The notes beneath the pieces are model-generated. The model was not told the origin of the DNA, searched no databases, and saw nothing but the letters and a program-made list of their open reading frames with translations. From positions 1-31,679 of the forward strand of contig JAYMTF010000687.1 of assembly GCA_036897485.1 (NCBI GenBank): a stretch of DNA of 31,679 nucleotides. The letters run 5' to 3'. The position numbers and the translations under genes were made by a program. The DNA comes from Pelargonium nanum (Eukaryota; Streptophyta; Magnoliopsida; Geraniales; Geraniaceae). This document shows, in pieces, positions 20,010-31,377 of this stretch (its first letter is position 1; each line of letters begins with the position of its first letter).

Positions 20010-23000
20010 CTAAGAAGACATGACCAATGGGGATCCATACCCATTTCGGTGTGTCTTCTGCCATCTCCACGCAACCCGTAAACTCTGTTGCAGATCTGTG
20101 TACTGCGCTGTCCAGTTCAGTTCCCGCAATATCTTCGATGGATCGCTGTACACTTCAGCGTAATCACCGGGTCGCCGTGCTAGGTACTCAACTTTGATCT
20201 CCACCCCTGTTGCCTTTTTACATGCTTCCACAAACTCCTTTACCGATCTACCTACTCACATTTAAACAAACTTTTAGCTATAATGACATTTTGATTTTCC
20301 ATGACCCAAATGTAAACAACTAGATCAATTCGTTTTACCTTTTCCAGTACCCACATTGTAGATTCCGACCTTTTTAGGCTTTGCCTTTTCAAGAGCTTTC
20401 ACGTGAGCGTCAACAAGATCTGTAACATCGATATAATCTCTAACGCATGTTCCATCTGGGGTATTATAATCTGTACCCTTGACCTATGTATAACCAATCC
20501 AAAAGCCAGAAAGATTGCGTTACAACCAATCCAAAAGCTCGTAATGACACTTTTGTATCACAAAGGAGGACAAAGACTTTGCTCTGTCCTTTACATGGCA
20601 TTTTAACTTGTCAGTCCAACTCATTTGGATGGGCCAATTATTACAAAAATCAAGAAGAAAAAAAACAAACATTCAGTACCTTTAAACCGTCAATAACGCC
20701 AGAAGCTGCATCAAAACAAGCACCTGAAATACGCCCATGTTCTCGCAGTTCAGGTCTTGGAGCTTCACCTAATCTCCCCTCCGGATCTGAACCAATCACA
20801 TTGAAGTACCTGAGTTTTATGGAGAAGGAATTGAAAATCATTATTACTTCACAAAAGAAAGGAAAATGTATGGTAATGCAACCTTCAAATTCAATTTGGT
20901 CAAAGCTGCAAGGTTTAAAGTTAAAAATTGAAACACGTCCACTAACTCCCTTCCCGTTAACATATGTCTGTCCAAATGGGAAGCCAAACACACAGGAACA
21001 CTACAGGAGATTGTTTTCTGATTCAGAAAGAACTGCTAATTACCAATCAAAGTTGCATCATCAAAGAACCGCTAGAAACCAATCAAGCTCGTTTCATGAG
21101 TCCTATGTTTTTGACGTGTTAATATTTTACTAGAGAGAAGCAAGATAAATCCTAAAGCAACATATAATTCATGTAAAAGTAACAAGTATTGTATCATGAC
21201 TTCAAATAGAAAAAGAGGAAAGGCTAGCACATGAAATTGGACCAGCGTCAAAAGGCAGCAAGAGAAAGCATTAATTAAATATTTTATCAAGAACCTAAAT
21301 TAGAAAAGAAAAGAACAAGTATATAATTTAATTGTTAAACACCAACCTTAGGATCATGACTGCCATGTTTGAAGTCTTTGAGAAATCTAGGATGAAATCT
21401 TCTGACATCTTCTTGGCTTTTCCATAAGGATTAATTGGGAACTAAATTGAAGAAATAGAGTAAATGAAATGTTACAAACAGAATTTAAAAAATAATATGG
21501 AAAAATACCTTTTAAAACTAAAATGTTACTAAGGTTCTAAACTCTCACCTGTGGAGTATCTTCAGTTATGGGCATCTTTTTAGGCTCCCCATATGTTGCA
21601 CATGTACTAGAATATATCAATGTTTTCACACCATGAGCCGCCATAGCCTCCAGCACCACCAGCGTATTAGATGTAATATTGTGATAGTACCTGTACAAAA
21701 TGCAATTAACCTTGATTAGCACAAATTTTCAGTTTGTCCATCCAGTATGCATTTTCCAGGATTGCTTATCTACTCAATATGATTTCAATAGTCTAAGAGA
21801 AATTTATACTTTATAAACAGCATACCAGAAACCTTGGTTGCTCTTTATTTATTTTATAAATAAATTAATAAACAATAAAAAAAATTAAAAAAAAATAACT
21901 CGAGGGCTGGCATTTGTTCGGACAAAATTGTCTCTGTCCATAAAAGTAGGAATTGCCAGAGATATTCAAGACACCTGCTTTCGCCTAGGTTTTGAAAGAT
22001 GTTTACATAATTCTGAATATTCCTACTTAATTTATATTATACTTTTTTGTTCACCCTCCCATCCTATAAGAGAAAAACCGCTTTCGCAATTTGAATGTAA
22101 ACATATACAGCCACCTTAAACCACACAAAAATACTTACTTAAGTGGATTGAGTGTGCTTTCACCAACATATGCTACGGCTGCAAAATGCATCACAGCATC
22201 AAATGCATTTTCAGAAAATATTTGATTAACCTGGAAAATGTCGTATTAAGGAAACAAGTCGAAACATCAAGGCTTTTCTGATACATTTAAGTATGAATAT
22301 AACCAAGCAATCCTTTCCCCCACAAAGAACAAGGAAAAATATATTTCAAATGGATGGTATGATAAGGATACAGTTTTTGCATCGCCTAGGTCAGCATAAA
22401 TAAACTGAAGCCTCCCCGGCTCTGGAAACAATGCCTGTAAAACCTTGACAGCACCTAGGTTACCCCGCGAGAGATTATCCTGTCAATAAGTGAAATGCAT
22501 TTTCCAATGAGATATTAAGCGATTAAGAGAAACAAAGAATAAAAGTTTTTATATATATAAAAAAAATTGTTTCAAAGTCTAAGGAAATACCACTATGGTC
22601 ACACGGTAAGAATCCTTCAGAAGTCGTAACGCAGCATGTGAACCAATATAGCCAGCACCTCCTGTTACTAGGACATGAGTTACACCAGGCTCATGATGGG
22701 AGAACTAGATTGAAACAAAAAAGTATTGAAATATAAGGTTAGTTGATTTGGAAAAAAAAACTCCATTAATTCCAAAAGAATAGCATTGTACAAAAAGATA
22801 ACTCTGAATCATTCAACAGTTGATCAAACTTGAATGCTAGAGTCCGAACTCAATCTTTTATTCTCCACAACAGCAATCAAAGAAACGAAATTGAGGGTAT
22901 TGTCTCAATGATAAAATAGTAGTCTAAGAGATCAAGATGACATTGTTGGGAGAAATACAAAGCTATGATGGGAAATTATAAAGCTTGGTTGGAGATGGTA

Positions 23001-24312
23001 TACAAACATTAGAATAGTAATGGAAAGGAAAACATCTGAAAGGTATGTCTACATATAGACAATCAACCCAACCAAAAATTACGGACAAATTTAAACATTA
23101 AATAGCATTCACAGAATAATTAAAGCAATTTTCTCCCAGGAAACTTCTAGCCAAATATTGATTTAAGTGAGTGGATACAATCACATGTGAGTAGATGAGA
23201 CGAATCCAAGACCTGCTGAGCAGCTTAACTTAAGCAGGACAGAGATAACAGAATAAGATGATTATTGCAGAAAACTAAATACCACAGGATATAAAAGCAT
23301 TAAGAACCTGCCAACAGATATTATTCACCGTTTATAATGACTCATTTCAAACAATATACTAAACCAGGACACTAGTACTACAGCTGTACAACTTGACACC
23401 AAATTGCCCAGTTTTGTGATATATTTCTTCACCAAGAACTGCCTCATAAAGGTTGAAGTAATAACATATATAGGGCAATGCTACCGTTGTTGTGCATAAT
23501 ATGCAGAAAAGGGAAGCCATGAAATCCTTTCTTAGGGTTTATGAACTCAAATATGATTAAACGACCCCGCAGTCCCCACCCACCACTCCCTCAAACCATA
23601 TATATATACTTATAATGACTCATCAATAACATCAGGGTGAAATTTATATGAACTATACTTTTGAGCTCTGCTATAATTCACCTGACTCAAAGAATTAAAC
23701 CATTCCACCTCTGAAGCCTTAAACCAAATATAATTATGATAACTTAGGTTAATTAATCACATCCTATTCTTTTGAGATCCACTCTTATACAACTGAACTA
23801 TATATACGGTGTTGGCTGGATACCATATCAATGCAAGTATATGAATAACAATAGTTATCATAGAATTTATATGAGAATGGAATAATGGATACTTCACCAA
23901 AAAAATCTCATTCTAATTCAGGATGAATAAGTTACCGGGCTTGGGGTATTGAATGATGGAGATTGCTTAAGCATGATAATGCATAATGCCGTGAGGGCAG
24001 CAGCCATAAGAATTTTTCCAACTATATTGCTCTTCCTCTTTGGGTCAGCATAATCAAGCCCTACAAATCAAGCAAATCAAAACTAACTCAACCACAAGAA
24101 GAAATTAAATGCATCACGTTAGGCACGGATACTAAACTGTTGCAAACTGTGAGCAAACATGTAAATTTACAACACTAACATTAGAAAATGGGGAAAAAAC
24201 TCCGGAATTAGCAGCTGAAAAAGTAAATAATAATAATAATAATAGCCTCACCTCCAAGAGACATTGGCCTTGCAGACCTTGTTGGATTTCTGGTCCTGCC
24301 AGTATTTATCAT
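20010..24312 (-). CDS. MUR4: UDP-arabinose 4-epimerase (UDP-xylose 4-epimerase), Golgi
   Basis: Nine coding exons on the minus strand: 24312-24252, 24060-23936, 22704-22591, 22479-22372, 22230-22139, 21690-21549, 21441-21347, 20809-20680, and 20483-20339 with the last at 20251-20010 (ten segments counting the final one). Together they give 417 residues with every phase matching, against 419 in Arabidopsis MUR4/UXE1. The enzyme interconverts UDP-xylose and UDP-arabinose in the Golgi lumen, supplying arabinose to wall polysaccharides and arabinogalactan proteins. Seen: a short basic N-terminus, one membrane span (about 36-51, [15 protein letters not shown]) for type II anchoring, the NAD loop GGAGYIG (77-83), the catalytic S194-S195-T196, Y220xxxK224 in [28 protein letters not shown], and C-terminal GTGKGRSVKEF and [16 protein letters not shown]. 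It looks intact. Assignment is firm. Which paralogue it is cannot be told. Confidence 0.95.
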
Positions 24313-25440
24313 CTGGAAAAAATGGCTAAAACCTTATGTATCTACAACCAATGGCTGGAAATGCTTTTGTTGTAATGCACTGCATCAAGAAACATCAACA
24401 AGTCAAATAAAGAATTGTAATGCAACTCAAAAATTTAATAAGCACCAAACTGGGCCCTATAGAGGGAACCCAAAAAAATAATAAAAGCTAACAACATCAA
24501 AATAATTACAACTTTACAAATCAGCTCAACCCAGCAACAAAAAAAAAATGGGAATCAACCATTTAAATTCAAAATGAGAGTGATTCAGTGTAAAAAATTT
24601 AGAATCAAGATCCAGACAGTAGTGAATATAACACAGCAGATAATTTTTCACACTAACTGCTTTTCAGAGAAAGAATAAAATGGACAAACTTGCATGTCAA
24701 ATTCACCATTTCAGAAATCAATTTCAGCTCAAGAACAACCATTCAAACTGAAATGGCGACTTGAAAAAATTCAAAATTACCGAGATCCCAAAACCCAACA
24801 ACGAAAACCCAGCTCAAATAAAATGAAAATGAAACAAATTTTGCTCTTCAGATGGCCATTTCACCTTCCAAATTGGAAAAAAATTCCGAGCAGCCAAAGT
24901 AACCCTAACAGCGATACTAAAGATTGACAGAGAAAACAGTGGATGGCAAAAATATCAGCCAACAACAAACCCAAAATAAACAAAACCCCACAATTTATAT
25001 ATTTAAAAAAAAATCTTATTTTTTTTAATTATGAATAGGCTATAATTGCGCAACAGATGGAGATAGTACCCAAATGAAAACACAAAAGCCCACTGATATG
25101 ACCAAGCCAAATGCGACAAGACAAGCAAAGAACTCATAGAAACAAGATCTGGGTCCTCTGCAGATTTATATAAACCCCAGAAAATGAGCTCTCGACACGC
25201 AAAAACCCAAAAAAAAATATAAAAAAATGGAGCCAGAAATTGAGTGGAAACGAAGATGATTGAGAAAAAAGGAAAGCAGAGGAAACAGAGAGAAAAGAGA
25301 AGAAGAAGACGTACAGTAATGTAGAGATTGCAGGAGGTGATGTTGCGATTAGATACGATATGAATCTAAAGCTTAAAAGAGACGAAGAAGAAGAGCAGAG
25401 GATGATGGGTCTCTCCCGATTCTCATGCCCGGAGATTTCT
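24313..25440 (-). other. Probable 5' UTR exon and leader intron of the epimerase gene
   Basis: Immediately before the ATG at 24312 the minus strand reads TTTTTTCCAG, a good acceptor. A donor (ATTACT|GTACGT) lies at 25314. This gives a 1,002-bp leader intron and a non-coding first exon from about 25440 to 25315, rich in CT/GA as plant leaders often are. The intron is AT-rich and holds an (AAT)n run near 24228. The upstream end of the exon is a guess. Confidence 0.5.
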
Positions 25441-25867
25441 CGGCCTGCATGTTGTCAAGTGTGAAGGGGATACAAAATTACAAATGGTGGACTTCACTTT
25501 TTCTTTTTCTTTTTTTTTTGCTTCTTATATAATTTTTAAATTTATTTCTGAGTATTTTTTAAAAAATTGTGTCGATATGTTATTTTGTAGGTAGCCAATC
25601 ATGGGTCGCTTTGTGTGCCCTTGAATGTATTTGAAAGAATTAAGTAATTATTTCGGGGAAAAAAATTATTAATTAAACAAAATCAAAAACGTTGCAAGTG
25701 CAATGTCCAGGCGCTCGTAGCTGTAACTTCACGAATTACTTGCCACCAAAAGCTTTTTGCAATATATTGTGGGACCCACCTACTTATTTTTATTTGGATT
25801 AACCGTATAAGCATCCTATGAACATGTCAACGTGTCACTTGTAGCAAATGTATAATTTGATGTTTAA

Positions 25868-26148
25868 TTTTTTTTATCAGCAAGTAGTATTTCATTCCAT
25901 TTATTCAAAGAAATAAAGTACAAAGTCTCGAATCAGGATTTGAGAGGGTTATTATAAAGTTTCGAGGAACTAATGGGAGTGAAAACATAAATCAAAGCTA
26001 TGTTGGTGAGAACCTGAATGGGAGATGGCAGTGTGCCAAATGGAGAAGACGAAGCATTGGATCTTCCGATAAATGAGCAATGAATCCGGAAAGGAGCTTG
26101 TTGAAGGTGACGTCATTCCTTGCAAGCCATAGTTACAAGTCACGAAGC
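25868..26148 (-). mobile_element. LINE 3' end, 5'-truncated
   Basis: Read on the minus strand, the segment includes WLARNDVTFNK (about 26095-26129), a typical motif of the zinc-finger/RNase H junction region of plant L1-like polyproteins. It is followed by a degenerate stretch with stops, and ends in GATAAAAAAAAATT, the A-rich 3' tail of a LINE. The internal RNase H part is missing or too decayed to see. It is a dead fragment in the upstream flank of the epimerase gene. A target duplication was not resolved. Confidence 0.5.
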
Positions 26149-27650
26149 TTTCAATTGGGCCTCAAATGTCTTTCATTTGTACAATGGGAGTCAAAATCTT
26201 GTAACTAAACTCAAATCTATATGTTTATTTTAAGTGACATGTTTGTACATTGTATCTGAAATCATTCCTTTCATTATATATAAAGTAAAAAATCAATGTT
26301 AATATGTGATTCTTTTTCCTTTTAATGGAATTTGTATGGAAATTGGAAATTTAGCAACAGAAAATTTGAAAGACTAGAAAATGGATTGAATGAATTGATC
26401 TGGTCTCTCCAATACTGTGCACTACTGCACTTGCCATTCCACATTTATTTGCAAGGACAGACCAATTCTCTTAACTCCATCTTACCAAATCCCCATCTTC
26501 TAAGATAGTATAATACTTCCAACAAATTGGCTTTTTTTAATATAAAAAATATATTAGACAAGATGTCCAATTCATTATGGTTCATGGACTATGAGGTTGA
26601 ATTATCACCTAAGAAGCACCAAACTTCTGCTGCTTAATTATGTAACCTACCATTTATCTATATTAAGATTTTGTTTATAACAAAAGTAATTAGACTCGTT
26701 TAAAAAAGGAATTACCAAAATTAATCACAAGAAAACAATAAGAGGAGGCGAAAAAAACATAAAATTAGAGGAACAAAATTTTTATGTTCACTTGCTCGAA
26801 CAAGCGTACGATTTTATCATTTTGGATTTTAACTCAAAATTTAATATGCTTATAAGTGACTTATATAATTATCTAATGGCTGAAAAAAAATCTAGATTTT
26901 ATATATCCATTATGCTTCTATTTCTCAATGGAGTAATAGTGAAGCAAAATGCATAAATATTGTTTGAAGTTTGAACAAACTTTTGGTGAATTTGCAGCAG
27001 TGGTTTATATATATATTTGGTCTGCTCTGATATCATTTTCACAATCCCCAAAAGAGGTCTATTAGACATATTAAGAATCATTCAATTTGCTTACACATAT
27101 ATTGGGTGATTTTCTACCAGCACCAAAAACACCCACTTCTGAGCAACATTTAAATTTTAAATTTAATAGCAGCTAATTCCCTGTTTTAGTTATCATCCTT
27201 GGCTGCTCTCTATTTGATTTAAGCTAATAATCTAGCTAGCTTAACCATAAAATATTAATGTAGGACCCTAATGGTGTCATTTCTCTTTAATTAATTACTC
27301 CAACTTGAATACTTCTTCAAATATAGAACCAGTGGACCAACCCATGGCCTATATATTGCTTAGTCAAATTAATATAAACTTCTTTTTATAAATAAAAAAT
27401 AGTACCAATAATATTGAGTGGGTATAGAGAAGACTCTTGACCCAATTTTCATTGTCAAAAATGATATTTCCATGGCTTATTAATTAATTTACAATATGAT
27501 TAAGATAATTAGTATAGATGATAATATATATATATATATATAGTATGAAGTATTTTAATTGTTAGGCCAGTTGTTTTCAATCATAGATGAAGCTGTATTT
27601 TGGAGTAGTAGGTGATGCATGCATATAAATAACATTAGATTTCAATTTTC
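26149..27650. other. Intergenic, no gene seen
   Basis: AT-rich sequence without a credible ORF. It includes a (TA)n run at 27524-27542 and a weak foldback around 26393-26467 (AATTG and GGTCTCTCC facing GGACAGACCAATT). Nothing here supports a gene. Confidence 0.4.
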
Positions 27651-27984
27651 AGCTTCTTATCTCTTTGGTCAACTTGCCTAACTTTGGTGTTGACTTGGCT
27701 TCTGCTGTGGTCATGTCATGGTAGCCAAATCATACATCAAATGTATGATTATTATTATTATTAAAAAATTATATTATCAAATAAATGAAATTGAATCATT
27801 TGCCAATATAAGTGTTGGATATAAGCAATGATTTGCACATTATGAAAATTTGCCTCTACACACATGTGTGTTGGGTCTTTTTGAACCATAAGCTTCTTAG
27901 GTCTTTTTGAACTATAAGCTTCTTATCTTAATTTGTAGTGAAGCATAAATGCATAAGGCCTAACTTTGATGTTTACTTGGCTTC
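27651..27984. repeat. Local duplication of about 50-70 bp
   Basis: The segments 27651-27702 and 27917-27984 share AGCTTCTTATCT and then a 27-bp block starting GCCTAACTTTG and ending ACTTGGCTTC with two mismatches (27676-27702 versus 27958-27984). The second copy has about 16 extra bases between the blocks. Their order and orientation are the same, so this is an old direct duplication upstream of the TATA box at 28056. Confidence 0.6.
27874..27925. repeat. Tandem duplication, 2 x 26 bp
   Basis: GGTCTTTTTGAACCATAAGC followed by TTCTTA is repeated at once with a single C-to-T change (27874-27899, 27900-27925). Confidence 0.85.
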
Positions 27985-28055
27985 ATTCAGGTATGGTGTG
28001 TAGGCAAATATCCAATAAAGTTGTAGTATACATGGTTTGACTTTTTAAGATGGAC

Positions 28056-28140
28056 TATATATAAAACTCTTTCAAGAAAAGAAGCCAAAACTGGCTTATC
28101 TCTCAAGATGCTTCAATAATACAAAAAATGGCAGGTGAGT
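28056..28140 (+). promoter_or_regulatory. TATA box with leader-like sequence and possible 5' splice site
   Basis: TATATATAAAA (28056-28066) is followed 60 bp later by AAAAAATGGCAG|GTGAGT, an ATG at 28128 in good context directly followed by a near-perfect donor. A three-codon mini-ORF (ATG CTT CAA TAA, 28108) precedes it. Without splicing the ATG opens only five codons. No downstream exon was found, so this is either a chance match, the start of a non-coding transcript, or the remains of a lost gene. Confidence 0.3.
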
Positions 28141-28482
28141 CATGAGTGAGTTTGTAAGATACTTCAATTTCAATAAAACAATAAATCCATAAATAGGGAG
28201 TGCTTAATATTCTTAGGGTGATGGTGACAGATCAATTTCAATTCCTCATAAGTTTGGTCAGACAAAATCTAGTCCCTCCAATTTTGCATACTAATCAACC
28301 ATCACTTTTTAGCCAAGGCTTTGCTTTTCCATTGCCTTTCCTAAATTGATGGTTCCTACAATTAGAGGTTCTTTTGCAAGAGAACTCAATCTTGGATTTT
28401 CTATCAAATGGAAATAGTTTTCCTTATGCAATTATATTTGTATGAAAAGTTCTACCTATTTTTATATACTGTCGAAGAATTA

Positions 28483-28706
28483 AACGTTTTCTCGGTCTAA
28501 ACTATTGGATTTTTTAGCGGGGCAACAAACTCGCGGTGGACACTTTTAAGGTGTTTTAACATATCCAGTCTAATCCCTATTCGAGGGTAAATTAAACTTT
28601 CTTTCGGTATAAAACATGGAGTTCTTGAGCGGGCCCACAAACTAGCGGTTGCACCTTTAAGTTGTTTTTAACATACTCAGTCTAATCCTCATTCGAAGGT
28701 AAGTTA
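28483..28706. repeat. Tandem repeat, 2 x 112 bp, diverged
   Basis: Units 28483-28594 and 28595-28706 are equal in length and align along their whole span. Shared words include TCGGT, AGCGGG, CAAACT, AGCGGT/CGCGGT, ACATA, CAGTCTAATCC and ATTCGA. I estimate identity at roughly three quarters, by eye. No coding content. The family is unknown. Confidence 0.75.
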
Positions 28707-28935
28707 CAATTAAAATCATCGCTCACTCCAAAAGTATGTTGAGCGGAAATCGAACACAAACGATCTTTACACTCACGTAGTTTGTATAACCAAATGTGAC
28801 ATTACCTTCTATAGGACTTGAACTTTCACATGGTTTTGTTTGGTTGCTTATTATTATTATTTTATATAGTGATACAAAATTGCATATTTTGCGAATAAAG
28901 TTACTAGGTATCAATGTTGGGCACCTAAGGAGCTC

Positions 28936-29196
28936 ACACGTGTCCTTAATGTTACCAGGTTTTTTCAAAAACACTTCCTATCTGAGTTGGGCACGTGGCA
29001 GGAGAGAGAGTGTAAAAGAAACAACAGCAGAAGATATCCCCATAATTAAAGACACGGTCGGTCGGTGTGATGCGAATGGGTCCACTTCTACCACGTACAC
29101 CAGCTGTGGACCCCACCACTTAGTCCTTTTTACACCCGACTGCTACCGACACGTCAGACCGTACGACTCTTGTCGGCTCTACAAGCGTACACGTGT
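28936..29196. promoter_or_regulatory. Dense ABRE/G-box, DRE/CRT and TCP-site block
   Basis: Three CACGTG G-boxes are at 28937-28942, 28992-28997 and 29190-29195. The first two are within ABRE cores ACGTGTC and ACGTGGC. Four DRE/CRT cores (RCCGAC) are at 29057-29062, 29061-29066 and 29172-29177 on the minus strand and at 29145-29150 on the plus strand. An inverted pair GGGTCCAC (29078-29085) and GTGGACCC (29106-29113) matches the class II TCP site GTGGNCCC. ABRE plus DRE is the hallmark of ABA-, cold- and drought-induced plant promoters. No gene starts beside it in either direction. A 146-codon open frame overlaps the block (28796-29236) but resembles no protein. Confidence 0.5.
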
Positions 29197-29261
29197 GCGG
29201 CGGTTAAGATCCGAATTAACTGCTTTCAGCAAATAAAAGTACAAATTCACCGAACTCTTTA

Positions 29262-29315
29262 ATGGGCCTTCACTTATTTTCAGTGGCCCAAAATGATTGG
29301 GCTTTTCTGTTGTGC
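29262..29315. promoter_or_regulatory. Site II-like motif group downstream of the PPR gene
   Basis: TGGGCC near 29263, GGCCCA near 29285, TGGGCT near 29298 and AGCCCA near 29319 fall within about 60 bp. Such motifs usually mark promoters of housekeeping or organelle-protein genes, yet this group lies beyond the 3' end of the PPR coding region (stop at 29379). Confidence 0.35.
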
Positions 29316-29378
29316 CAAGCCCATAACATAAACTTCTTTATATACATAACACAACTTAAAAATATCATATAGAATAAT

Positions 29379-31377
29379 TCAAGAACTGTATGTTTCTCTA
29401 TCTATTTGGTCAATATCAGTTACCATCAAATGAGTCCTCACATATTCTTTACAAGATGTTAACAAGTTTCGAAATACTCGGTTGGGCGATTCACTTCTAG
29501 ATATATACACGCTCAGCTCGTGTACTAATCGAACAAGGCTATCCTTCTCAAACCGCCCCTCGTTTTCCTTTAGTACATTAAGCCATGCTGGCTTGGAGAA
29601 TGCAGGCAGCTCGCTTTCCCGATGAGCAGTGATGCAGGCCAGAGCAGCAGCGTGGTCGTTTTTCTCCAGCTTCATACAAAATCTTTCTTTGACTAGAGAT
29701 GGCGGTGGTATCTGATCTGCCCGGGCCAAGTGCTTCCAAGTCATTTCGACTAGCTCACCCTGACAAGCACGCATTCAGAGAATCAAATGATTTTAATAAA
29801 TTGATAGGATAGTAGTGGATGGAATGGAGCATTCAAATCCAACAATATGGAATCATCGTTAGATAACATAAACGTAACCATTCACATTGGAGTAATTAAG
29901 ATGTACCTTTCTTGGGTTGGAATCATCCAATATCATTCTAAGATGGCGTCTTGAATTGAAACGGAATCCGTGGCAGAGCATCCTTTCGTAAACATATTCA
30001 AAGTCATCCCACCTTTTCTCGGCAACACAAGCATCTAACATGGTGTTAAAGGTGTAGATATCTGGTATTACTCTAATCTTGTAATCGACTTGACTGCTAA
30101 TATGATTTCCATTTTCCAGCATCTGCTGGAACAGCTTTTTGGCTTCTTCAAACATCCCATGTTCAAGGTAAGCTTTCAGCATCGTGTTACAAGTAACAAG
30201 ATTTGGTGAGCAATATTTGTGCATATGGTTAAAAATGTAAGATCCATCCTGAATATTTCCCTTGTCTAAACAAACTTGAATTAGGCCAGTGTAAGTGACC
30301 ACCAGAGGCTTGCTAGCAACTTTACATATCTTCTCAATCTGTGAAAAGAGAGAATGATCCTATAAGTCAGAAATGCAACTACGCTGTTTGTTGATCCAAT
30401 TCACTGTTGCATTAACATTGACCAACAATTTAGCTATCACGCAATACAGACAAGCATAAGATTGTCTATGACATAAGATACCTGCATCAGAGCTTCTTCG
30501 CACCTTCCTGCACTACAAAGACAGCGAGCAAAGTCATAATAAAGAGCAGCCGAACCTACAATTCCTCGCCTTTCCATGTCTTGAACAACGAGTACAGCCT
30601 CATCTATTTTTCCTTCATTCCAAAGCGTGTTCACAAGAACTGTATGACAAGATTTAATAGTCATAATCAAGTATTACAACCTAGCAAAGAAAAGGGGCAG
30701 ATCAGTAAATTACCTCTATATGCTAATGCATTTGGAATGAAAGATCTCTGCATTTTCCTGAAAAATTCATGTACCAAATTGTACTTCCCACAAGCGAACA
30801 TCACCTGTTCAAGTAAAAATAAACAGATTTTATGATTTTCTCGATTGTATTTAAGGTAACATTTGGTGCACAGGAAAAAGCCATATGATGTATCTACAAA
30901 TTAATTATCAATTTCACAATTGGATACAAGGGCTCAACAATAGCTAGTGTGACAGTACTATTGCACATTATGTGATTCAAAGATTGTATTTCCTCCACGG
31001 CAGTATAAAATGATTGATAACAGTTGGAAGCTAGAAAGCTCTTGCTCTGTTCCTATCATTTTCTATAATACAGGGTTTTTTTTTTTGTTTTCCTATAAGA
31101 AAGAAAAGAAATAGCACTCATAATGGTACTATACATTTAACCAAAAGCAAAGGCAATCATAATTCATAACAAGACAGACAAAACATCAAGCTACAATCAT
31201 ACATGTGCAAGATTCTGACTTGCATGGAGGACAGTAAAATAGTAGATGGGGAGCAAGAATTACCTCCATAACAAGCCCATAAGTTGCGCCAGAGTACGGT
31301 AACCCTTGTTGCTTTAACTGCTGCAACACCCAGAATGCTCCTTCCCACTGCTTTCTCTGAACACAAGCATTTAGAAC
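29379..31377 (-). CDS. Chloroplast-type PPR protein, 3' part (EMB2279/DG1-like)
   Basis: Five in-frame exons on the minus strand (31377-31264, 30804-30714, 30639-30482, 30338-29907, 29759-29379) give the last 391 residues. The 5' part lies beyond the right edge. PPR repeats about 35 residues long are clear: YSGATYGLVMEVM, NALAYRVLVNTLWNEGKIDEA, LVVTYTGLIQVCLDKGNI, NLVTCNTMLKAYLEHGMFEEA and DIYTFNTMLDACVAEKRWDD. Then comes a non-PPR tail with IPPPSLVKERFCMKLEKNDH. Most plant PPR genes lack introns, but the EMB2279 (At1g30610) and DG1 group has several, and the block SAALYYDFARCLCSAGRCEE and the C-terminal tail match my memory of that group. Such proteins act in plastid RNA processing and early chloroplast development, and loss is embryo-lethal or gives delayed greening. 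No DYW or E domain is seen, so editing is not implied. Orthology to one member is not certain. Confidence 0.88.

Noticed and set aside
20486-21133. 215-codon plus-strand open frame
   Set aside because: It is the reverse-strand shadow of an epimerase exon (20680-20809) and its introns.
24694-24927. 77-codon open frame inside the epimerase leader intron
   Set aside because: Low-complexity, Lys/Gln/Ser-rich translation of AT-rich intron DNA with no homology.
26393-26467. Possible microRNA-like foldback
   Set aside because: Only about 14 pairs with a bulge and a long loop, and no known microRNA sequence in the arms.
27193-27205. TCATCCTTGGCTG, complementary to the first 13 nt of miR169
   Set aside because: Pairing stops after 13 nt, no hairpin partner lies nearby, and there is no transcript or NF-YA gene around it.
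28796-29236. Open frame of 146 codons on the plus strand
   Set aside because: It has no family resemblance and no splice or start context. Its composition follows the promoter motifs under it, so I treat it as chance.
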